Positions 1 to 7,357 of a stretch of 64,000 nucleotides of DNA are shown here, in pieces. The notes below the pieces were generated by a model. The model saw only the letters and a list, made by a program, of their open reading frames with translations. It made no database searches and had not been told where the DNA came from. Position 1 is the stretch's first letter. Each line of letters opens with the position of its first letter. Location of the stretch: assembly GCA_035501935.1 (NCBI GenBank), contig DATJVC010000024.1, positions 62,001 through 126,000 of the forward strand, given 5' to 3'. The DNA comes from Gammaproteobacteria bacterium. GTDB lineage: Bacteria > Pseudomonadota > Gammaproteobacteria > JAJPIJ01. Position numbers and translations under genes: made by a program.

Positions 1-596
1 GCAAGATTTTCCATGCCTTCGACACTGGTGACGACGGTCACATCGGGGCGCCCGCCTCCTGCGGTCTGGATGGCGTCGACGATATTGCTCTCCGCCGGAT
101 CGCGGCGATAGATCTCAAGTCGTTCCACCCGCGCGCCGCGCGCATGCAATTTTTCCGTTAGCAATGCGCGGCCGCCGACACCGCAGATCAGGAGTACGCG
201 ACGGCCCCGCACCTGTCCGGCCCGCAAGCAGGACATAGCAAGCAGACCCTCGCTGCTGGCCAGGTTTCCGGATGGCGTCTCCGCGCCACTGATGCCAGCA
301 TCACGCAATACCCGCGCCGTTGCCTGGCCAACGGCAAGTATCATTGCGTGATTCACCGTAATCTCGTGTGAGCGCAGAAATGGAAGGCCGTATTCGACCG
401 CGTCTGGACTTAAAAAAATGTAAATGTCCGCGGCCGCCGGCACCGCCGGTGGCTGTAGTGGCGTGATGACAATGGTCGGCAGCACGATGGGTCGGCCTCC
501 GGCTTCGCGAATTCGCTCGCATAACGGTGCGGCGCGCGAGGCTGGCCGGGTAACCAACACCGCTGTATCCTCCAGTGACAAACGGGCGCACGACAT
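1..596 (-). CDS. hemD: uroporphyrinogen-III synthase, partial (3' end beyond window)
   Basis: Uroporphyrinogen-III synthase closes and inverts ring D of hydroxymethylbilane in the cytosolic haem/sirohaem pathway. The gene reads leftward from the ATG at 594-596 and runs off the window edge, so about 198 of an expected 250-265 residues are visible. The first lobe shows VLVTRPASRAA from residue 13, GRPIVLPTIVITP, the IYIFLSPDAVEYGL strand-turn and AVGQATARVLRDAG; the second lobe shows GRRVLLICGVGGRALL and VTVVTSVEGMENL close to the edge, all normal for the family. It is divergent from arfB with 51 bases between them. The preceding genes of the usual hemC-hemD order cannot be seen here. Confidence 0.88.
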   Translation of the reverse strand, partial: MSCARLSLEDTAVLVTRPASRAAPLCERIREAGGRPIVLPTIVITPLQPPAVPAAADIYIFLSPDAVEYGLPFLRSHEITVNHAMILAVGQATARVLRDAGISGAETPSGNLASSEGLLAMSCLRAGQVRGRRVLLICGVGGRALLTEKLHARGARVERLEIYRRDPAESNIVDAIQTAGGGRPDVTVVTSVEGMENL

Positions 597-647
597 GACG
601 CGAAAGTAACCGAGCGCACCGCCGCATTCAAGCCGGAGGGAGCAATC

Positions 648-1067
648 ATGATACCAATCACGCCTGCGCTGGCCTTGCGCGATGAGGAGATCGAGCTGCA
701 CTTCATCCGCGCCGCCGGACCGGGTGGCCAGAACGTCAACAAGGTGGCGAGCGCGGTACTGCTGCGCTTCGATGTGCGGCATTCGTCCACGCTTACCGCA
801 GACGTGAAGGCGCGATTAGTCGCGTTGGCGGGCCAACGAATGAACGCCGCGGGCATTTTGGTGATACGGGCGCAACGACATCGCACCCAAGATACCAATA
901 AAAAAGACGCCGTTCGCCGCCTCGCGACACTCATCCGTGCAGCACTCATCCCGCCCAAGCAACGGCATAAAACCATTGTGCCGGCACGAGCACGGCGGCG
1001 GCGGCTGGAAAACAAGCGCCGACATGGCCAGCTTAAAACCAGCCGGCGAAGTGATTTATTCGATTAA
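648..1067 (+). CDS. arfB: ArfB-type alternative ribosome-rescue peptidyl-tRNA hydrolase
   Basis: ArfB (YaeJ) hydrolyses peptidyl-tRNA on ribosomes stalled at the end of non-stop mRNA. At 139 residues it has the usual length. The class-I release-factor-like domain carries the catalytic GGQ in AAGPGGQNVNKVASAV (about residues 22-37), and the C-terminal tail is strongly basic (ARARRRRLENKRRHGQLKTS), as expected for the segment that threads into the empty mRNA channel. A strong ribosome-binding site (GGAGGGAG) sits just before the ATG at 648. The neighbouring hemD is divergent and unrelated. The GGQ makes it catalytically competent; a full release factor is excluded by length. Confidence 0.93.
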   Translation: MIPITPALALRDEEIELHFIRAAGPGGQNVNKVASAVLLRFDVRHSSTLTADVKARLVALAGQRMNAAGILVIRAQRHRTQDTNKKDAVRRLATLIRAALIPPKQRHKTIVPARARRRRLENKRRHGQLKTSRRSDLFD

Positions 1068-1194
1068 TCAACGCAAAATCATGAAAAATGTGAGGCTGCT
1101 CACAAACTTCGCCTTTATTTCTGCGATACGGCTCACAAAACGCCGTTTTGCCTCTGCATGAGGGGTTTGGAGCGTCTTTAATTAATCTTGCCCG

Positions 1195-1212
1195 GCGGGG
1201 GAGTGCCCCCGC
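1195..1212. other. GC-rich hairpin in the intergenic region
   Basis: GCGGGGG at 1195-1201 and CCCCCGC at 1206-1212 form a perfect 7-bp stem with a four-base loop. No T-run follows on either strand, so a classical terminator is not supported. It separates arfB from the promoter region of the next gene and may serve as an mRNA 3' structure for arfB. Confidence 0.4.
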
Positions 1213-1218
1213 GAGGGA

Positions 1219-1247
1219 GCTGTACATAAGCTGTACACAATTATAAC
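1219..1247 (+). promoter_or_regulatory. direct repeat GCTGTACA x2 over a candidate -10 element
   Basis: GCTGTACA occurs at 1219-1226 and again at 1230-1237, so the two palindromic TGTACA cores are 11 bp apart, one helical turn. A candidate -10 element TATAAC follows at 1242-1247, with no convincing -35. The layout looks like a two-site operator or activator site for the long gene starting at 1269. The regulator is unknown. Confidence 0.4.
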
Positions 1248-1268
1248 TACACCACGAGAGTGAACACG

Positions 1269-3818
1269 ATGACTATGGCGGCCTCTTTTCTCCCGCTGGA
1301 GCAGGCCATCGGAAATTTGGTGCCTTTGCGCAATATGCCCGCTACACAGCGGGCGCAGGTACTGAAATCCGCGCAGGTCGTAGAGTATCCCAAGGGCGTA
1401 TTCATCTTCCGTCAGGGCGAGCGCGACGGTTATGCTTATTTCCTGCTCGCGGGTACTCTCGAGATGTATCGGGATAATCAATTGGTGCAGGAAGTAACGG
1501 GCGGCACGGCAGCGGCGGCTCATGCGTTGGCCCAGCTGCAACCGCGCCAGTTTTCCGCGCGCGCCACCACCCCAGTTTCCCTGCTGCGCGCCGACCGCGC
1601 CCTCATGGACCAGACCAGCCACTGCCTCACCGATCAAGGCGGTTTGCTTGAGGTCCGGGAAATCGACCAAGCCAGTCAGGACAGCGACTGGATGACCCGT
1701 CTGCTGCGTTCTGAGCTTTTTGCCCGCATCCCGGCAGCCAACATTCAGCGCATCTTCAGGCAACTTGAAGGCATCCCTGCGCACGCCGGAGACGTCATCC
1801 TTCGCCAGGGCGAGCCCGGAAATCACTATTACATCCTGCGCGAAGGCCGGTGCATGGTCAGCCGCACGCCCGGTCAGAAAGGTCCGGCGGTGCAACTGGC
1901 CGAACTGCATCCCGGCGATTCCTTTGGCGAAGAGGCGTTGGTCGCCAATGCCAAACGCAATGCGACCGTGACCATGCTTACGGACGGCGAATTGATGCGG
2001 TTGACCAAGGAAGACTTCATCGAACTGATCCGCACCCCATTGCTGCGCCAGATTGATTTCGCCGAGGCCCAGCGTAAGTCGGCCCAAGGTGCGCAATGGC
2101 TCGATGTCCGCAATGCTGCTGAATTTGCGAAGGCCTCGCTACCTCAAAGTTTCAATATCCCGTTGAGCATGCTTCGCCTCCAGCATCAGAAACTGGCACG
2201 TAATGCGACATACATTGTGGTCTGCGATGATGGTGCGCGTAGCGCGGCAGCCGCTTTTCTGCTGGCGGAGCGGGGCTACGATGTCATGCATTTGCGCGGC
2301 GGATTGAATGCGTCCGGGGCATTGAAATCAGCCCCCCAGACCGCCGAGACAGCCGCCGCCAACCAAGGTGCGAATGTCCTGTCGTTTCCACCGCCCATCA
2401 ACAAACCACCGGTCCCGGCTTCTCAACGCACCGAGTCCGAACTCGACTCCATCATGCCAGCGGCCGCAAAAGAAACAGCCGCTGCGCAATTGGATGCGGA
2501 TGTTCGTGTTTCGACGCTCCATGCCGAATTGATGGAGGTTAATCTGCGGCTGCAGGAGGCTCTGCGGTTGAAGGATGACGCGGAACTGGCGCGCCTAGAG
2601 TTTGAAAAACGCATCGCCATGGAATTGCAGGCCGAGCGCGATCGGTTGCACACCGAGGAAGAACGTGCCCGACAGGCGTTGGCCGAAACGGCGCGGCTGA
2701 AAGAGGAGCTCGAGGCCGCCAAACACAAGGCCGAGGCGGAAGCCCTGAGGCTGCGGCAGGAGGAGGACCAGCGGCTGGAGCAATTGCGCGCCGAGGCCGA
2801 CCGCCGTTTGCAAGAGGAAAAACAGAAACTTGAAACGGCCTATGCCTGGAAGGAAGAGGAACTGACGCGGGTTCTGCGGGAAAAACAGGAAGCGGAAACC
2901 CAGCTGGCAGAGGAGCGCAGACAGTTGGCGGATGAAAAGTTGAAGGCCCGCCAGCGATTGCAGGAAGCGCGGCATTTGCAGGAACAGCTGGAAGAATTGC
3001 AAAAAATCAACGCCGAGGAAATCGCCACACGCCTCCAGCAGCAGGAAGAACTCGAATCAAAGCTGCGGGATGAAATAAAAATGAAGATCAACGCCGAGCG
3101 CCATCAGCTCGAAACAGAATTTGCGCGTAACGCCCGGCTGCTGGAACAGGCGCAACTCGAACGCGAGGCGGCGGAGGCCGCGCGTCAGGCTGCTGCCGAG
3201 GAAGCTGAACGCATAGTCGCCGAATACCGCGTTGCCCATGAACGCTGGAAAACAGAGGAGCAGGCGCGGTTGGCGGCAGAGCGTCAACACTTGGAAAGCG
3301 AAGCGCTGCAGCTCGAAGAAAACCTTGCCGCTGCAGTCAATGCGCGCGCCGAAGCGGAGGCCGCGCGTCTAGCCGCCGAGACTCATTTGCAGGCCCTCAG
3401 GGCGATTTCGCCCAATGGCGCGGATGTCACGGCTGCCACCTCCGCGCAATGGCAAAGCGAAGTCCGGAAGGCGGAGCACAGCATCAGCGAGGCCAGCAAA
3501 CACGTTCAAGTCGCGCTGCAAGCGGAGGAAGCGGCGGCGGCGGCAATCGAAGAGAATCAGGTTGAATTGACGCGCCAGGAAGAGGCGGAAAGCGCATTGC
3601 ATCTCGAAATCCAGCAGGACATTGACGGCTGGCTCAGGGAACAGGAGGATCTGGAAAACTCCGACATTCAGCGCATGATTCTGGCCAATCAGCGCGAAAA
3701 TATGGAACGGATCAAACGCAGCGCCGAGGCAGCGCGCAAGGCTGTTCAAGAGCATGATCAGCAATTGCTTGACGATCTGGCCAAGCGTTTGTGCCCTGTC
3801 GGTCGTACTCCTTCCTAA
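1269..3818 (+). CDS. large CNB-CNB-rhodanese-coiled-coil protein (paralogue A)
   Basis: Unnamed multidomain protein of about 849 residues. Domains in order: a CRP-like cyclic-nucleotide-binding (CNB) fold at ~12-125, a second CNB at ~144-262, a rhodanese at ~266-365, a Pro/Ala linker, then an almost uninterrupted Glu/Ala/Lys/Arg-rich coiled coil at ~415-840. The second CNB keeps a phosphate-binding cassette (FGEEALVANAKRNATV); the first has lost it (AHALAQLQPRQFSARA). The rhodanese loop keeps its catalytic Cys319 in CDDGARSA. No signal peptide or membrane span is seen, so it is probably cytoplasmic. The ATG at 1269 is preferred because GAGAG at 1256-1260 lies 8 bases upstream; GTG at 1260 is the alternative. 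A paralogue with the same architecture starts at 4245. Function is inferred only: ligand sensing plus sulfur or persulfide chemistry coupled to a long filament-like tail. Confidence 0.85.
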   Translation: MTMAASFLPLEQAIGNLVPLRNMPATQRAQVLKSAQVVEYPKGVFIFRQGERDGYAYFLLAGTLEMYRDNQLVQEVTGGTAAAAHALAQLQPRQFSARATTPVSLLRADRALMDQTSHCLTDQGGLLEVREIDQASQDSDWMTRLLRSELFARIPAANIQRIFRQLEGIPAHAGDVILRQGEPGNHYYILREGRCMVSRTPGQKGPAVQLAELHPGDSFGEEALVANAKRNATVTMLTDGELMRLTKEDFIELIRTPLLRQIDFAEAQRKSAQGAQWLDVRNAAEFAKASLPQSFNIPLSMLRLQHQKLARNATYIVVCDDGARSAAAAFLLAERGYDVMHLRGGLNASGALKSAPQTAETAAANQGANVLSFPPPINKPPVPASQRTESELDSIMPAAAKETAAAQLDADVRVSTLHAELMEVNLRLQEALRLKDDAELARLEFEKRIAMELQAERDRLHTEEERARQALAETARLKEELEAAKHKAEAEALRLRQEEDQRLEQLRAEADRRLQEEKQKLETAYAWKEEELTRVLREKQEAETQLAEERRQLADEKLKARQRLQEARHLQEQLEELQKINAEEIATRLQQQEELESKLRDEIKMKINAERHQLETEFARNARLLEQAQLEREAAEAARQAAAEEAERIVAEYRVAHERWKTEEQARLAAERQHLESEALQLEENLAAAVNARAEAEAARLAAETHLQALRAISPNGADVTAATSAQWQSEVRKAEHSISEASKHVQVALQAEEAAAAAIEENQVELTRQEEAESALHLEIQQDIDGWLREQEDLENSDIQRMILANQRENMERIKRSAEAARKAVQEHDQQLLDDLAKRLCPVGRTPS

Positions 3819-3850
3819 GCTCGCGCGCTTCTTTCCATTTGCCCGTTTGG

Positions 3851-3920
3851 CCCCCGATCCGGGGGATTCCACGCTTGGTTGTTCTTTTGCCGATGCGATA
3901 GCGCTATAGTTAACGCATCG
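3851..3920. other. intergenic hairpin and nested inverted repeat
   Basis: CCCCCG at 3851-3856 pairs with CGGGGG at 3860-3865 (3-base loop), a possible mRNA 3' structure for the upstream gene without a T-run. Further on, CGATGCG (3891-3897) is inverted as CGCATCG (3914-3920) around the palindrome ATAGCGCTAT (3898-3907). CTATAGTTAACG at 3904-3915 includes a -10-like TATAGT and recurs exactly at 27719-27730. The region could hold the promoter of the DUF465 gene. Confidence 0.4.
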
Positions 3921-4012
3921 AACAGCGGGCGGGGGCTGCCGTTGATTAGTGTTTTCCTAGGCCTTTCTGTCCCGGCCCTAGGGCGCGACGTCGGCCGCCG
4001 GTGGGGGCGGCC

Positions 4013-4219
4013 ATGGCCAATGAAGATATAAAATCGATACAAAAACAACTCATGGAACTGCAGATCGAACATCGCGACCTGGATGACGTGGTGCGCCGCC
4101 TGTCACAGGATCCCATGGTCGATCAACTCCACCTGACCCGCCTCAAAAAACGCAAGCTGTACCTCAAGGACATGATCCAGCGCCTCAAGAGCCGGCTCAT
4201 TCCCGATCTGGACGCCTGA
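4013..4219 (+). CDS. small DUF465 (YdcH-type) protein
   Basis: A 68-residue protein of the DUF465 family: short, charged, predicted helical hairpin (IKSIQKQLMELQIEHRDLDD then LHLTRLKKRKLYLKDMIQRL), ending in a short LIPDLDA tail. The family is common in proteobacteria and has no settled biochemical role. The ATG at 4013 follows a G-rich ribosome-binding site (GGGGGCGG); an in-frame GTG at 4001 would destroy that spacing. It sits between two paralogous coiled-coil giants, 25 bases ahead of the second, so co-transcription with paralogue B is likely. A helix-rich partner for the coiled coils is a reasonable guess and nothing more. Confidence 0.85.
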   Translation: MANEDIKSIQKQLMELQIEHRDLDDVVRRLSQDPMVDQLHLTRLKKRKLYLKDMIQRLKSRLIPDLDA

Positions 4220-4244
4220 ATCATTCAACCCGGAACACACTCTC

Positions 4245-6746
4245 GTGGCCGATCCCCAGCAAAATTTCATAGACTCTCTGCGGATGCTGGTGCCCATCAA
4301 TGGACTGCCATCACAGTATCAGGATCAACTGTTCAAAGAAGCGCAGGTCATCAAGCTGAAAAAGAAGGAGATCGTTTTTGCACAAGGTAGCCGTGATGAT
4401 TTTTCTTATTATTTGCTTGAGGGCACCATTGAGATGTACGCCAACGATCAGTTCATCAAACAAGTTGAGGGCGGTACCGGCGCGGCCTTTCATCCTCTGG
4501 CGCAATTGCAACCCCGGCAGATGACCGCCAAGGCCAAGACGCCAGTAACGGTATTGCGCGTCAATCGAATGCTGATGGATCGACTGCTCAGCCTGGGTCA
4601 TGACACACCGGCCGCGTCAGGAGGGATCGAGGCCGCCGAGATCAGCGGGGAGAGCGGCAGCGACGATTGGATGACCATCCTCCTGCAGTCCGAACTGTTT
4701 ATGCGCATTCCACCGTCCAATATCCAAAGGCTGCTTGCCACCATGCAGCCGGTTGAATTCAAGGCTGGCGATATCGTCGTCAAGCAGGACGACCCGGGCG
4801 ATTATTACTACGTCATCAAGTCGGGACGCTGCGAGGTCTGCCGCAAAACCAGCAAGGGTACCTCTGAAATCCGTCTGGCCGAACTCGGCACGGGCGTTAG
4901 TTTTGGCGAGGAGGCCCTGGTCTCGGGCTCCAAACGCAATGCGACGGTGCGCATGCTGACGGACGGTGAACTGGGAAGGTTGACCAAGGACGACTTCATC
5001 GAACTCATCAAGAAGCCGCTGCTCAAAACGATGACCTTCGAGCAGGCCCGGGCCCAAGTCAAGGAAGGCGGCGGCATATGGCTGGACGTGCGCTTCCCCG
5101 AAGAATATCAGCAGGGTCATCTCGCCGACAGCATGAACATCCCGCTGAACGTCCTGCGCACTCAAGCCGACAAACTCGACAGCAGCAAATCCTACGTTGC
5201 CTATTGCGATACCGGCAGCCGCAGTTGTGTGGCGGCCTTTTTGCTCACGCAACGCGGCCTAGATGCCTCATATTTGGAAAGCGGCTGCCTGCGCCATATA
5301 AACCCCTTGCCGGTCAAACCTACGGCCGCCGCTTCAAACAAACCCGCGCCTGCAGCCGTGCCGGGAAAACCTGCGACAACCGCCTCAGTCAAATCCGCCA
5401 CATCACCAGCCAAGGCCACACCGAAAGTAGAGCCGCCAGCAGTGCCCGTGACACCAGCAGTCGTGCGCCAAGCAGCGGCTTCCGTGGATGCCGAGGTACG
5501 CGCCTCCGCGCTGCGCACGGAGGTGGCCAAGGCCGATCTGCAGCTGGAAGAGGCGGAACGATTGAAAGCCGAGGCGAATCGCCAGGCGGCGGAACCCGCC
5601 GCGCAAGCGAAGCTCCGCGCCGAGCGGGATCGTATCGAAGCCGAGGCGAAGCGGGCGGCGGAAATCATGGCGGAGGCGAAGCGCCTCAAGGAGCAACTGG
5701 AAAATGAGAAGCGACAGGCCGAGGCCGAGGCCGAGCGGCTGCGCCAGGAGCATGAATCCAAGCTGCAGAAATTGAAGGCGGCCGCCGAAGATCGCCTCAA
5801 GGCCGAAGAGGCCAGGCTGCAGGAGATGTACCGGGCCAAGGCCGAGGAAATTGAGGCCCTGCAAAAACAAAAAAACCAGGCCGAGTCTCAGTTGGACGCC
5901 GACCGCAAAAAACTCGCGGAGGAAACCACCGAAGCACGCAAGACACTCGCGGCGGTAAAAAAGCAACTGGAGGCACAGCAAGAACAGGAGCGCAAGCTGC
6001 GCGAGACATCGCAGTCCCAACTGGCCGAGGAACGGCGCAAATTGGAGGCGGAATTTGCGCGCAATAATGCCATGCTGGAATTGATCAAGCAGGAAAAGAA
6101 GGCGGCCGAGGCGGCACGCCATGCGGCGTCCGAAGAGGCCGAGGCCATCATTGCCGAACACAAGTCAAAGTTCGAACAGATGCGTGCACAAGAGGAGGCC
6201 CGCATGGCTGCCGAACGCCGCGCCCTGGAAGCTGAGCGCGAACGGCTGCTGCGGGCCGCCGAGGCAACCGCCCAGGCGCGCACGGAGGCGGAAAAATCGC
6301 AGCACGAGGCCGAGAAACGCGTTGCGCAATTGAGAGAACAGCGCGCCCATACCGATGAGCCGATGACCGTCGCGGCGGCGAAACACTTGCGCGCGGAGAT
6401 TGAGAAACATGAGGCCAGGGCAGCGGCGGCCGGCGAACGGCTGCGCGTGGCCATCATCAACGAAGAAACCCTGCAGGCCGAGAAGTTGGAAAATGAGAGA
6501 AATTTTTTGCTCCACTCGACAATGAACAAGGCGGTTCTCGAACAGCTCGAACGCGAACTTCAGGAGTGGTCCGACGAACAGGATCGACAGGAGTCCTCCA
6601 CCGTCGGCCGCGACACGCTCGCCCGCATGCAACAGCAGGTCGCCCGCATCAATGAAAAGGCGCAGAAAGCCAAGAAAGAATCCGAGTCACATGACGAGAA
6701 TTTGTTAAATGAGCTTGCTTCGGTCATTGGCGACAACGACGACTGA
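4245..6746 (+). CDS. large CNB-CNB-rhodanese-coiled-coil protein (paralogue B)
   Basis: An 833-residue paralogue of the protein encoded at 1269-3818, with the same domain order: CNB (~12-125), CNB (~143-262), rhodanese (~265-355), a Lys/Ala/Pro linker (~360-415) and a long coiled coil (~420-830). Again only the second CNB has an intact phosphate-binding cassette (FGEEALVSGSKRNATV); the first reads FHPLAQLQPRQMTAKA. The rhodanese loop CDTGSRSC provides Cys321. Coil segments align with paralogue A, for example EFARNNAMLE against EFARNARLLE. The start is a GTG at 4245. Conserved order and shared degeneration of the first CNB suggest a tandem duplication after the architecture was fixed, with both copies under selection. 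No function is established. Confidence 0.85.
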   Translation: MADPQQNFIDSLRMLVPINGLPSQYQDQLFKEAQVIKLKKKEIVFAQGSRDDFSYYLLEGTIEMYANDQFIKQVEGGTGAAFHPLAQLQPRQMTAKAKTPVTVLRVNRMLMDRLLSLGHDTPAASGGIEAAEISGESGSDDWMTILLQSELFMRIPPSNIQRLLATMQPVEFKAGDIVVKQDDPGDYYYVIKSGRCEVCRKTSKGTSEIRLAELGTGVSFGEEALVSGSKRNATVRMLTDGELGRLTKDDFIELIKKPLLKTMTFEQARAQVKEGGGIWLDVRFPEEYQQGHLADSMNIPLNVLRTQADKLDSSKSYVAYCDTGSRSCVAAFLLTQRGLDASYLESGCLRHINPLPVKPTAAASNKPAPAAVPGKPATTASVKSATSPAKATPKVEPPAVPVTPAVVRQAAASVDAEVRASALRTEVAKADLQLEEAERLKAEANRQAAEPAAQAKLRAERDRIEAEAKRAAEIMAEAKRLKEQLENEKRQAEAEAERLRQEHESKLQKLKAAAEDRLKAEEARLQEMYRAKAEEIEALQKQKNQAESQLDADRKKLAEETTEARKTLAAVKKQLEAQQEQERKLRETSQSQLAEERRKLEAEFARNNAMLELIKQEKKAAEAARHAASEEAEAIIAEHKSKFEQMRAQEEARMAAERRALEAERERLLRAAEATAQARTEAEKSQHEAEKRVAQLREQRAHTDEPMTVAAAKHLRAEIEKHEARAAAAGERLRVAIINEETLQAEKLENERNFLLHSTMNKAVLEQLERELQEWSDEQDRQESSTVGRDTLARMQQQVARINEKAQKAKKESESHDENLLNELASVIGDNDD

Positions 6747-6854
6747 ACCGTCTGGACGGCGGCACAAGCGGCTCAACTTTCGAACGGAATCCGTGCACTT
6801 TGCATGCCCGAGTTGCGAGAAGCCGCGCCTTTTGCTCGCGGCCCGCTCGGAACG

Positions 6855-7229
6855 TCAGGCGGAGGGCTGGCAGGGATAGGATTTGTTCAGGGCCTCGCTG
6901 GCCAATATATATGCCGCCTCGTGCAGGCGCGGCTGATTTCTTTTCAGCCACTGCACGATCTTGTCCCGCACGTCTTCAGGCGCCACGCGTTGCGGATCAA
7001 TGCAAAACAGTTTCTCACCTGGATTCTGTTCCTGCATACCATCCACTGTCGCGACCAAACCGACGACAAAGGTCATGCAAAGTTGATTTTCATCGTGGGT
7101 ATTTTCGCAGGCCTCTAGCAATTCCTGGCCGCTCAGCACGTCCTCCTCTTTCGGTGGCTCCTGGGCCAACACGGAAGACCACCCGCAGCTCCAGCCGAAC
7201 AACATCAGCCACGATTTTATTGCGTTCAC
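6855..7229 (-). CDS. secreted Rap1a/Tai-family protein
   Basis: A 124-residue exported protein with an N-terminal signal peptide (hydrophobic residues ~6-22, cleavage near VLAQ). The mature part has the Rap1a/Tai pattern: LLEACENTHDENQLCM, a central GLVATVDGM helix, FCIDPQRVAPEDV, and the terminal ALNKSYPCQ, giving four cysteines that probably form two disulfides in the periplasm. Founding members of this fold are immunity proteins against type VI amidase effectors (Serratia Rap1a), but no effector, VgrG or Hcp gene is in this window, and many family members are orphans. It reads leftward, downstream of and in the same direction as the Sel1-repeat gene. Confidence 0.75.
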   Translation of the reverse strand: MNAIKSWLMLFGWSCGWSSVLAQEPPKEEDVLSGQELLEACENTHDENQLCMTFVVGLVATVDGMQEQNPGEKLFCIDPQRVAPEDVRDKIVQWLKRNQPRLHEAAYILASEALNKSYPCQPSA

Positions 7230-7261
7230 CTGAAAATTATGTTTCCCGCGAGACCAGTGTC

Positions 7262-7279
7262 TTTATATTATTTATATTA
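7262..7279. repeat. 9-bp AT-rich tandem repeat, possible promoter
   Basis: TTTATATTA occurs twice in tandem at 7262-7270 and 7271-7279, giving AATATAAATAATATAAA on the minus strand about 35-50 bases upstream of the Rap1a-type gene start at 7229. Each copy offers a TATAAA- or TAATAT-like -10 element. It is the only strongly AT-rich spot in this stretch. Confidence 0.4.
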
Positions 7280-7357
7280 TTTGCTCGTTCCAGCAGCGGT
7301 CGAATGATCGTGTGAAATAAAAATGCCTTGGCCGCCATGAATGTCGCCTGAATCACG

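Noticed and set aside
1182-2096. Open frame of 304 codons on the minus strand over paralogue A
   Set aside because: Antisense to conserved CNB and rhodanese codons that match paralogue B; no domain of its own.
5403-6161. Leu/Phe-rich open frame opposite the paralogue B coil
   Set aside because: The Leu/Phe richness is only the complement of Glu/Lys codons in the coiled coil; not a membrane protein.
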